A DNA stretch of 64,000 nucleotides. It comes from Ramlibacter tataouinensis. Lineage in GTDB: Bacteria > Pseudomonadota > Gammaproteobacteria > Burkholderiales > Burkholderiaceae_C. Shown one piece after another: positions 57,345-64,000 of the stretch (position 1 is its first letter; each line of letters begins with the position of its first letter). The stretch spans positions 1 through 64,000 of the forward strand of contig DIZF01000032.1 in assembly GCA_002427815.1 (NCBI GenBank), read 5' to 3'. Below the pieces are notes generated by a model. It worked only from the letters and a program-made list of their open reading frames with translations, was not told the DNA's origin and searched no databases. A program made the translations under genes and the position numbers.

Positions 57345-58855
57345 CTCCCTTCATCCGTCTGCACCCCCAGGACGACGTCCTGATCGCCCGCACCCAGCTC
57401 GTCGGCGGCACCACGGCCGAGAACGTCGTCGTCAAAGGCCTGATCCCGCCCGGCCACAAGGTCGCGACGCGGGCGATCGCGCCGGGCGAACCCGTCCGAC
57501 GCTACAACCAGATCATCGGTTTCGCCAGCAAGCCGATCGCGGCCGGCGAGCACGTCCACACCCACAACCTCGTGATGGGCGACTTCGAACGCGACTACGC
57601 TTTCGGGACCGATGTCAGGCCGGAGCCGGCGCACCGCGAAACCACGTTCATGGGCATCCGGCGTGCGGATGGCCGCGTCGCCACCCGCAACTACATCGGC
57701 ATCCTGTCCAGCGTGAACTGCTCCGCAACCGCCGCACGGGCAATCGCCGATCATTTCTCGCGCCAGAACAACCCGGCGGCCCTGGCGGCTTTCCCGAATG
57801 TGGACGGCGTTGTTGCCCTCACCCACGGCACCGGTTGCGGCATGGCGAGCGAAGGGTTGGGCATACAGATCCTGGAGCGGACGCTGGCCGGCTATGCCAC
57901 GCATGCCAACTTCTGGGGCGTGCTGGTGGTGGGCCTGGGCTGCGAGGCCAACCAGATCAACGTCTGGCTCGCGCACAGTTCCTTGCGCGAAGGCGAAACG
58001 CTCAAGGTCTTCAACATCCAGGACACGGGAGGCACCCGCAAGACGGTTGAAAAGGGCATTGCCTTGATCGAGGAAATGCTGTCCAGGGCCAACGACGTCA
58101 GGCGCGAACCCTGCAGCGTGGCGCACATCATGATCGGCCTGCAGTGCGGCGGCTCCGACGGCTACTCGGGCATCAGCGCCAATCCGGCACTGGGCGCGGC
58201 CGTGGACCTGCTGGTAGCCCATGGCGGCACCGCCATCCTGTCGGAGACGCCCGAGATCTACGGCGCCGAGCACCTGCTGACGCGGCGGGCGACGCGGCGC
58301 GAGGTCGGCGAGAAGCTGATCGAGCGCATCCGCTGGTGGGAGCACTACACCAAGGTCAACGACGGGGAGATGAACAACAACCCCTCGCCCGGCAACAAGG
58401 CCGGCGGCCTCACGACCATCCTGGAGAAATCGCTGGGCGCAGTGGCCAAAGGCGGCACCTCCAACCTGCAGGCCGTGTATGAGTACGCGGAGCCGGTGCG
58501 CGAGCACGGCTTCGTCTACATGGACACCCCCGGCTACGACCCGGTGAGCGCCACCGGTCAGGTCGCCGGCGGCGCCAACGTCATCTGCTTCACCACAGGC
58601 CGCGGCTCGGCCTACGGGTGTGCGCCCTCCCCTTCGCTCAAGCTCGCGACCAATACGGCGCTGTGGCAGCGGCAGGAAGAGGACATGGACATCAACTGCG
58701 GTGAGATCATCGACGGCAAGGCTTCGATCCAGGAGATGGGCCAGCGCATTTTCGAGCAGGTGCTCGCCACCGCTTCTGGAGAGCGCTCCAAGAGCGAACG
58801 GCACGGCTATGGGCAGAACGAATTCGTGCCCTGGCAGGTCGGCGCCGTCATGTAA
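57341..58855 (+). CDS. UxaA family (altronate/galactarate) dehydratase
   Basis: 504 residues. N-terminal SAF domain (IRLHPQDDVLIAR to AGEHVHTHNLVMGDF, about 1-85) fused to the dehydratase core: GIRRADGRVATRNYIGILSSVNCS, THGTGCGMASEG, GLQCGGSDGYSGISANPALGAAVD, FMDTPG-like YMDTPGYDPVSATG and TTGRGSAYGC. Cysteines in CGGSDG and elsewhere fit the family's iron dependence. It dehydrates a sugar acid to a 2-keto-3-deoxy acid, which would feed the SDR and FAH enzymes of the divergent operon. The start codon overlaps the upstream 30-codon frame. Confidence 0.9.
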   Translation: MTPFIRLHPQDDVLIARTQLVGGTTAENVVVKGLIPPGHKVATRAIAPGEPVRRYNQIIGFASKPIAAGEHVHTHNLVMGDFERDYAFGTDVRPEPAHRETTFMGIRRADGRVATRNYIGILSSVNCSATAARAIADHFSRQNNPAALAAFPNVDGVVALTHGTGCGMASEGLGIQILERTLAGYATHANFWGVLVVGLGCEANQINVWLAHSSLREGETLKVFNIQDTGGTRKTVEKGIALIEEMLSRANDVRREPCSVAHIMIGLQCGGSDGYSGISANPALGAAVDLLVAHGGTAILSETPEIYGAEHLLTRRATRREVGEKLIERIRWWEHYTKVNDGEMNNNPSPGNKAGGLTTILEKSLGAVAKGGTSNLQAVYEYAEPVREHGFVYMDTPGYDPVSATGQVAGGANVICFTTGRGSAYGCAPSPSLKLATNTALWQRQEEDMDINCGEIIDGKASIQEMGQRIFEQVLATASGERSKSERHGYGQNEFVPWQVGAVM

Positions 58856-58894
58856 TTGTTATCCCCTCGCGGCGCGAGAGGGCAAGGAGTATTC

Positions 58895-59965
58895 ATGTCG
58901 AAGACATTCACAGCCGACGCATTGCGCCGGGAAATGGCAGCCGTGCTGAAGGCGGCGGGCAGCAGCGCCGAGGAAGCGCGGCAGGTGGCGGACAACCTGG
59001 TCATGGCCAACCTCAGCGGCCACGATTCGCATGGCGTGGGCATGATCCCGCGTTATGTCGAGTCGATGCTCGAGGGCGGACTGCAGCCCAACGCCGGCAT
59101 CAAGGTCAACGTCGACGCGGGCAACCTGCTGGCGCTGGACGGCCAGCACGGTTACGGGCAGGTGGTCGGTGTCCAGGCGATGGAACTGGGCATGGCCCGC
59201 GCGCAGCAACTGGGCAGTTGCATCATGACCCTGGCCCATGCCCATCACCTGGGCCGCATCGGTCATTTCGCCGAGATGGCAACGTCGCGCGATCTGGTGT
59301 CCATGCACTTCGTCAACGTGGTGTCGCGTCCGGTGGTGGCCGCCTGGGGCGGCGCGGACGGGCGCTACGGCACCAACCCCTGCTGCATCGGCATCCCGCT
59401 CAAGGGCCGCGAGCCCTTCGTGCTGGACTTCGCCACCAGCCGCGTGGCGCAAGGCAAGATGCGGGTCGCCCACAACGAAGGCCGCCAGGTCGAGCCGGGA
59501 CTGCTGATCGACGAGCATGGCAACCCCACCACCAACCCGGGCGTCGTGGTGGTACCGCAATCGGGCGGCCTCTTCGGCGCGCTGCTGGCTTTCGGCGAGC
59601 ACAAGGGCTACGGCATGGCGGTGGCCTGCGAGCTGCTGGGCGGCGCGCTGACCGGCGGGCGCACCTGGCACGGACCGGTCAACGCCAAACGGGAGGTGCT
59701 CAACGGCATGCTCACCATCCTGATCGATCCCGGGAAGCTGGGCACCAAAGCCAGTTTCGAAACGGAAGCGCTGGCTTTCATCGACTGGCTCAGGCAAAGC
59801 CCACCGGCGCCCGGCTCCAAGGGCGTACGCATCGCCGGTGAACCCGAGCGCGAAGCCCGCATCCGGCGCGCGCAGGAAGGCATCGTGATCGATGATCAGA
59901 CCTGGGCGGAAATCGTCGCTGCAGGGGCCAAGGTGGGCATTTCCGACTTTTCGTCAGGAGCCTGA
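58895..59965 (+). CDS. Ldh family (malate/L-lactate/ureidoglycolate-type) dehydrogenase
   Basis: 356 residues of the NAD(P)-dependent Ldh2/MDH/YlbC family, unrelated to classical lactate dehydrogenase. Motifs: NLVMANLSGHDSHGVGMIPRYV (catalytic His region), LAHAHHLGRIGHFAEMA, PCCIGIPLKGREPFVLDFATS, EHKGYGMAVACELLGGALTGG. AAGGAG lies six bases before ATG 58895. As the second gene of the dehydratase operon it may oxidise L-lactate formed by the diketo-deoxy acid hydrolase, or a related hydroxy acid (inferred). Confidence 0.88.
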   Translation: MSKTFTADALRREMAAVLKAAGSSAEEARQVADNLVMANLSGHDSHGVGMIPRYVESMLEGGLQPNAGIKVNVDAGNLLALDGQHGYGQVVGVQAMELGMARAQQLGSCIMTLAHAHHLGRIGHFAEMATSRDLVSMHFVNVVSRPVVAAWGGADGRYGTNPCCIGIPLKGREPFVLDFATSRVAQGKMRVAHNEGRQVEPGLLIDEHGNPTTNPGVVVVPQSGGLFGALLAFGEHKGYGMAVACELLGGALTGGRTWHGPVNAKREVLNGMLTILIDPGKLGTKASFETEALAFIDWLRQSPPAPGSKGVRIAGEPEREARIRRAQEGIVIDDQTWAEIVAAGAKVGISDFSSGA

Positions 59966-60119
59966 TCGCGTGGAGGCCGGGTTCTGAGCAGGGAAACCGA
60001 AGTCGGGGAGTAATTGAGCCGGAGCTTTTCGAAGCATCTTCCCCGTCTCCAGGCGGCAAGGGCGAGTGCCGGCGCGCCGAGGCCCCAACCTCACCCTCCC
60101 CCGCGACGGACACGCCGAC

Positions 60120-60758
60120 TCAGAGCATCCGCGCCAGGCTGGCCTCGAGGTACTCGGAGGGCGGCCGCTTGAAGCCCGAGCGGGCGAACCGCTGCAGGCG
60201 CCCGACCGCGAAGGCCGTGAGCATGGACGCGCGCACCTGGGCATCCAGGCTGGGGGTAGCCGAGCCGGCGTCGTCGAGAGCGCCGCGCAGGCTCTGCTTG
60301 AGAGTGGACTCGATCTTGTCGAAGAACTGGTTCATGCGCTGCTGCAGGCGCTCGTTTTCGAACACCAGCGCATCGCCCACCATGACCCGGGTCATGCCCG
60401 GGTTCTTCTCGGCGAAATGCAGCAGCATGGCGACGATCTTGGCCGCCTGCCCGTTACCGGCCGGCTCGCGCTCACCGATCTGGTTGACCAGCGTGAAGAC
60501 GCTCTGCTCGATGAATTCGATCAGGCCCTCGAACATCTGGGCTTTGCTGGCGAAGTGGCGGTACAGGGCCGCTTCGCTCACGTCCAGCCGGGCAGCCAGC
60601 GCGGCGGTGGTGATGCGCTCCGCGCCGGGCTGCTCCAGCATGGTCGCCAGGGCCTGCAGGATCTGGACCCGCCGCTCGCCGGGCTTGGGCCGCTTGCGCA
60701 CCGGGGCCGCGGTTTCGACCGCGACAGGAGGTTCCGGAGTGAGCTGCGAGTCAGGCAT
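60120..60758 (-). CDS. slmA: Nucleoid occlusion factor SlmA, TetR family
   Basis: DNA-bound inhibitor of FtsZ assembly over the nucleoid. 212 residues: basic Pro-rich N-terminus (VRKRPKPGERRVQILQALATML), TetR HTH (ERITTAALAARLDVSEAALYRHFASKAQMFEGLIEFIEQ) and a helical C-terminal domain (NPGMTRVMVGDALVFENERLQQRMNQFFDK), all characteristic of SlmA rather than of metabolite-sensing TetR proteins. Adjacent to argB in the same direction, a pairing usual in Betaproteobacteria. Confidence 0.9.
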   Translation of the reverse strand: MPDSQLTPEPPVAVETAAPVRKRPKPGERRVQILQALATMLEQPGAERITTAALAARLDVSEAALYRHFASKAQMFEGLIEFIEQSVFTLVNQIGEREPAGNGQAAKIVAMLLHFAEKNPGMTRVMVGDALVFENERLQQRMNQFFDKIESTLKQSLRGALDDAGSATPSLDAQVRASMLTAFAVGRLQRFARSGFKRPPSEYLEASLARML

Positions 60759-60852
60759 GGTTGCAAGAAATTGTGTTCAATTGATTCTCGCACACCCCGG
60801 GTCAGGGTTCTTTCGGGGTTGGCCCGGGCCCCGGCTGCGGGCAGCCATGTCT

Positions 60853-61743
60853 TCAATGCGAACGGATCATCGTCCCGTAGGCCTGGTCGGTCAGGATCTC
60901 CAGCAGCATGGCGTGCGGCACCCGGCCGTCGATGATGTGCACCGAGTTGACGCCACTCTTGGCGGCGTCCAGCGCCCCGCTGATCTTGGGCAGCATGCCG
61001 CCGGAAATGGTGCCGTCGGCAAACAGTTCGTCGATTTCGCGCGCGGTAAGGTCGGTGAGCAGCTTGCCGTTCTTGTCCAGCACGCCCGGCGTGTTGGTCA
61101 GCAGCACCAGTTTCTCGGCCTTGAGCACCGTCGCCAGCTTGCCGGCGACCACGTCCGCATTGATGTTGTAGCTCTCGTTGTTCTCGCCGAAACCGATCGG
61201 CGAAATCACCGGAATGAACTGGTCGTCCTGCAGCGCCTTGACCACGCTCGGGTCGATGGCGACGATCTCGCCGACCTGGCCGACGTCGTGCTCCTTGCTC
61301 GGGTCGGCGGTGTCCACCATCCTGAGCTTGCGGGCCCGGATCAGCCCGCCGTCACGCCCGGTCAGGCCCACCGCCTTGCCGCCCGCCTGGTTGATCAGTC
61401 CGACGATGTCCTGCTGCACCTCGCCGGCCAGGACCCACTCGACCACTTCCATGGTCTCGGCATCGGTGACTCGCATGCCCTGGATGAACTCGCCCTTCTT
61501 GCCCAGGCGGCCCAGTGCGGCTTCGATCTGGGGCCCGCCGCCGTGCACCACCACCGGGTTCATGCCCACCAGCTTGAGCAGCACCACGTCCTCGGCGAAG
61601 TCGGCCTGCAGTTCGGGATCGGTCATGGCGTTGCCGCCGTACTTGATGACCAGGGTCTTGCCATGGAACTGGCGGATGTACGGCAACGCCTGGGCCAGGA
61701 TCTCGGCCTTGTCGCGCGGCGCAATGTTGAGGAGGTCGGTCAT
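60853..61743 (-). CDS. argB: Acetylglutamate kinase
   Basis: Second step of arginine biosynthesis: phosphorylates N-acetyl-L-glutamate. 296 residues of amino-acid-kinase fold: TLVIKYGGNAM (phosphate-binding Lys), VVVHGGGPQIEAALGRLGKKGEFIQGMRVTD, VGLTGRDGGLI, SPIGFGENNESYNINADVVAG and the catalytic GGMLPKISGALDAAKSGV. The N-terminal helix of the arginine-sensitive hexameric type is present (IAPRDKAEILAQALPYIRQF), so feedback inhibition is likely. Start ATG 61743 fits the family. Confidence 0.95.
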   Translation of the reverse strand: MTDLLNIAPRDKAEILAQALPYIRQFHGKTLVIKYGGNAMTDPELQADFAEDVVLLKLVGMNPVVVHGGGPQIEAALGRLGKKGEFIQGMRVTDAETMEVVEWVLAGEVQQDIVGLINQAGGKAVGLTGRDGGLIRARKLRMVDTADPSKEHDVGQVGEIVAIDPSVVKALQDDQFIPVISPIGFGENNESYNINADVVAGKLATVLKAEKLVLLTNTPGVLDKNGKLLTDLTAREIDELFADGTISGGMLPKISGALDAAKSGVNSVHIIDGRVPHAMLLEILTDQAYGTMIRSH

Positions 61744-61793
61744 GGGCGGTGGAGCATCCGTGCAATGGAATTGTGCCCGAAGCAGCGGGTGCC

Positions 61794-62897
61794 CTAGCGC
61801 CTGAGCCAGCGCGGTACCTTGAAACGGACGATGCGGGTATAGGCCCAGACGTAGGAAACGATGAATACGACGATGAACAGCATCAGCAGGGGGGTCTGGT
61901 TCCAGAACAGAACCGCCGGCAGGACGGTGAGAAAGGCGAACCCCCACAGGTAAGGCGAAGTGCGGTTATTGCGCATCAGCATGCGGCGCGTCTCGTCGTC
62001 GTCGAATACCTGGCGCACGATCCTGCGGTAGATCAGCTGGTGGAAATGCAAGGCATCGGCCAGCCCCGGCGACTGACCCCGCACGACCTTGCGATAGATC
62101 GAAAAAACGGTCTCCCAGACCGGGTAGATCAGCAGGAGAAGCGGAAACCAGGGCGAGACCTGCGGGTGGCGCAGCACCAGCAATACGCTGGCGATGGCGA
62201 TCACCACGCCCCACAGGTAGGCGCCGCCGTCGCCGGCGAAGATCAGGCCGCGCGGGTAGTTCCAGACCAGGAACCCGGCCGTCGCGCCGGCCAGGACCAG
62301 CACAGTGGCAGCCAATTGCCTGTCGCCGACCTGCAGCGCGACATAGGCCAGCGCGAAGCAGCACACCAGCGCCACGACGCCCGCCAGGCCGTTGTAACCG
62401 TCGATCAGGTTGAACGCGTGCGGCAGGCCGCTGACCCCGAGCACGGCCAGCACGACGCCAAACCATGGACTCAGCGACCACCAACTGTCGATCCCCGGCA
62501 GCCCCAGCCGCGGCACTGTCAGATCCAGCAGCCAGACCGCGACGATGGCAGCGGCCACGGTCACGATCAGCCGGTAGCGCGCCGGCAGGCGCTGCGTCAG
62601 GTCCTCGAGGGCGCCCGCGGCCACGGCGATGGAAGCGACAGCCCACAGCGAGCCCGCCATGGCCACGTCACCCCGCAGGTTGCTGGCGAAGCTCAGGTGC
62701 TGGGACAAGACCATCCAGCACCAACCGAGGGTGCTGGCAGCCCACATCGCCAAACCGCCCAGACGAGGCACCTGGCCCAGATGAAATCGCTGAGGCACCT
62801 CGGCCGCATACCGCCCCGTGTGTCCTCGCCCGTAACGAACCAGCAGGGCCGTACTCAACACGGCGCTGGCGAAACACAGGATCAGCAGGAACAGCAT
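61794..62897 (-). CDS. Undecaprenyl-phosphate sugar-1-phosphate transferase (MraY/WecA-like)
   Basis: 367 residues with about ten transmembrane helices, integral to the inner membrane. It starts polysaccharide repeat synthesis by moving a sugar-1-phosphate onto undecaprenyl phosphate. Motifs: GALEDLTQRLP (first acidic pair reads ED instead of DD), FNLIDGYNGLAG, IFAGDGGAYLWG and HFHQLIYRR in place of the H-x-H-type cytoplasmic loop. N-terminal PRLGGLAMW is conserved. It belongs with the GT2 and rmlB genes to a surface-polysaccharide locus extending beyond the window. Confidence 0.88.
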   Translation of the reverse strand: MLFLLILCFASAVLSTALLVRYGRGHTGRYAAEVPQRFHLGQVPRLGGLAMWAASTLGWCWMVLSQHLSFASNLRGDVAMAGSLWAVASIAVAAGALEDLTQRLPARYRLIVTVAAAIVAVWLLDLTVPRLGLPGIDSWWSLSPWFGVVLAVLGVSGLPHAFNLIDGYNGLAGVVALVCCFALAYVALQVGDRQLAATVLVLAGATAGFLVWNYPRGLIFAGDGGAYLWGVVIAIASVLLVLRHPQVSPWFPLLLLIYPVWETVFSIYRKVVRGQSPGLADALHFHQLIYRRIVRQVFDDDETRRMLMRNNRTSPYLWGFAFLTVLPAVLFWNQTPLLMLFIVVFIVSYVWAYTRIVRFKVPRWLRR

Positions 62898-62927
62898 GCA
62901 CGGATATTGTCGCGTTCCCGCAGGGCG

Positions 62928-63728
62928 TCAGGCCGGAGCGAGGCGGGCCTGGTACCGACGCAGCGGCGGGCCGGCCCACAGTCGCAGCAAGCTGCGCAGG
63001 TGCCACCCCATGTGGCGGCCCGGGGTGCGACTGCCCCAGCTGGCCTCATGCGTCACGGCCGCGTCGGCAGCTGCCAACTTCCAGCCCGCCAATTGCAGCC
63101 GCAGGCAGAAATCGACGTCTTCGCAATACATATAGAAGCGCTCGTCGAAACCGCCGAGGCTGCGCCACACCACGGAGCGAACCATCCAGAAAGCGCCGCT
63201 GACCCAGTCCACACGCCGCTGCGGCAGTTTGAGCAAATGCCTGCGCAACAGCGCCAGGGGCGTGACCAGTTCCCGCTCGTTTTCCTGGCGGGAGCCATCG
63301 GGATTGAACAGCAAGGGGTAGGCGCAGCCGATCATCGGCTCATGCAGGCGTTCCAGCAGCTTGCCCCATACCGAGGCGTCCCTCAGCTCGATATCGGGGT
63401 TGAGCACACAAAAATACGCGGTGCTGCAGTGGCTGAAGGCCCGGTTGTGATTGGCGCCGAAACCGGCCTGCTCGTGATTGAACAGCTCGGTGAAGCGGAA
63501 TGGCCAGCCGCCATATGGAGCTGCCACGGGCTCCGACGGAACGTTGTGGGTCAGCACCACGTGATGAATACGCCCACCATGCAGCGTGCACAGTTGTCCC
63601 AGGAGCCGCTCCACGCAATCGTCGTGCCCGTGACTGACGATGGATACAGTGACCGTGGGTTGCGCAGGGTCGCCCGGCGCAGCGGACCGGGCATTTACAA
63701 TTGGCTTGATCAAAGAATGGACATTCAA
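62928..63728 (-). CDS. Glycosyltransferase family 2 protein (rhamnosyltransferase-like)
   Basis: 266 residues. GT-A fold: TVSIVSHGHDDCVERLLGQL, FGANHNRAFSHCSTAYFCVLNPDIEL (DxD-like DIE), then DWVSGAFWMVRSVVWRSLGGFDERFYMYCEDVDFCLRLQLAGW, typical of dTDP-rhamnosyltransferases. No ATG is available; TTG 63728 gives the longest frame, with TTG 63713 as alternative, and no clear ribosome site. The gap to the divergent rmlB start is only 12 bp. It presumably uses the dTDP-sugar made by the neighbouring pathway. Confidence 0.83.
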   Translation of the reverse strand: MNVHSLIKPIVNARSAAPGDPAQPTVTVSIVSHGHDDCVERLLGQLCTLHGGRIHHVVLTHNVPSEPVAAPYGGWPFRFTELFNHEQAGFGANHNRAFSHCSTAYFCVLNPDIELRDASVWGKLLERLHEPMIGCAYPLLFNPDGSRQENERELVTPLALLRRHLLKLPQRRVDWVSGAFWMVRSVVWRSLGGFDERFYMYCEDVDFCLRLQLAGWKLAAADAAVTHEASWGSRTPGRHMGWHLRSLLRLWAGPPLRRYQARLAPA

Positions 63729-63740
63729 GACGGGATTAGC

Positions 63741-64000
63741 ATGATTTTACTTACAGGCGGCTGCGGCTTCATCGGATCCGCATTTTTGATCCAATGGCTC
63801 AATGAAGTCGATGAACCCGTGGTGAACCTCGACCTGCTGACCTACGCAGGGAATCCCGGCAATCTGGCAAGTGTCCAGGACGACCCCCGCTACCGTTTCG
63901 TGCATGGCGATATCGCGGATTCGGCGCTGGTTTCCTCGCTCCTGGCCAAATATCGGCCTCGAGCGGTGCTCCACTTCGCTGCGGAAAGCCACGTTGACCG
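63741..64000 (+). CDS. rmlB: dTDP-glucose 4,6-dehydratase, 5' end only
   Basis: First 86 residues of the gene, cut by the window end. MILLTGGCGFIGSAFLIQW (GxxGxxG NAD motif), VVNLDLLTYAGNPGNL and VLHFAAESHVDR are diagnostic for RmlB/RfbB, second enzyme of dTDP-L-rhamnose synthesis. The NLDLLTYAGN and AAESHVDR blocks separate it from UDP-sugar epimerases. The rest of the rml genes probably follow to the right. It is divergent from the GT2 gene with a very short gap. Confidence 0.92.
   Translation, partial: MILLTGGCGFIGSAFLIQWLNEVDEPVVNLDLLTYAGNPGNLASVQDDPRYRFVHGDIADSALVSSLLAKYRPRAVLHFAAESHVD

Noticed and set aside
60080..60120. CCCCAACCTCACCCTCCCCC downstream of slmA as another copy of the DUF559-type repeat
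   Set aside because: Only the C-rich half is similar and no hairpin end follows; too degenerate to call.
1..64000. CRISPR arrays, tRNA or rRNA genes, intact insertion sequences or prophage genes
   Set aside because: No regularly spaced repeats, RNA gene signatures, transposase or phage structural genes were seen anywhere in the window.

Overview
This GC-rich window looks like a draft contig from a metabolically versatile betaproteobacterium of the order Burkholderiales, most like Comamonadaceae. The evidence is a Bug-type tripartite-carrier binding protein, the argB-slmA pair, a four-gene branched-chain keto-acid dehydrogenase operon, an atu-like terpenoid fragment and a Pil-Chp-like chemosensory cluster. 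This placement is inferred from gene content only. Bases 1-19 are the Tn5 (Nextera) mosaic end, so the left edge is a library-adapter end and the first gene is cut there. I saw no tRNA, rRNA, CRISPR array or intact transposase gene.

Layout. (1) 20-4591: a geranyl-CoA/acyl-CoA carboxylase beta subunit, a citronellol-dehydrogenase-like SDR and a TetR regulator read leftward in an overlapping chain. An aldehyde dehydrogenase diverges across a TetR-type palindrome. (2) 5090-10326: branched-chain 2-oxoacid dehydrogenase (E1 alpha, E1 beta, E2, E3), with a hairpin over the E3 ribosome site. (3) 10653-28430: a large catabolic cluster. It holds an amidase, a dipeptide-type ABC importer, two D-2-hydroxyacid dehydrogenases, an unrecognised 421-residue protein, an epimerase-like SDR, an orphan Bug protein, two DSD1-type PLP enzymes, an N-acyl-D-amino-acid deacylase and an ornithine-cyclodeaminase-family protein, and ends with a LysR regulator. 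Together these suggest import and breakdown of an amide-linked D- or beta-hydroxy-amino-acid compound. (4) 28459-32726: a lipoprotein, an acyl-CoA ligase, a small GNAT protein and an ECF42-type sigma factor with its DGPF/YCII partner. (5) 32975-44471: a leftward beta-oxidation operon headed by TetR, interrupted by a DUF559 nuclease gene framed by inverted hairpin-ended repeats and by a second palindromic repeat cluster. (6) 44628-53672: a Pil-Chp-like chemosensory operon with a stand-alone CZB zinc protein and a cNMP-binding protein. (7) 53987-59965: two divergent sugar-acid operons (FAH hydrolase and two SDRs; GntR, altronate-dehydratase family and Ldh-family dehydrogenase) around a GntR operator. 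A 30-codon remnant lies upstream of the dehydratase. (8) 60120-64000: slmA, argB and the edge of a surface-polysaccharide locus (WecA/MraY-like transferase, GT2, rmlB).

The most unusual material is the set of small palindromic elements inserted in or next to genes. There is an in-frame hairpin inside the carboxylase gene, a repeat that supplies the stop and start codons at the SDR/carboxylase junction, a related pair bracketing the DUF559 gene, and a four-copy motif cluster near 35.2 kb.
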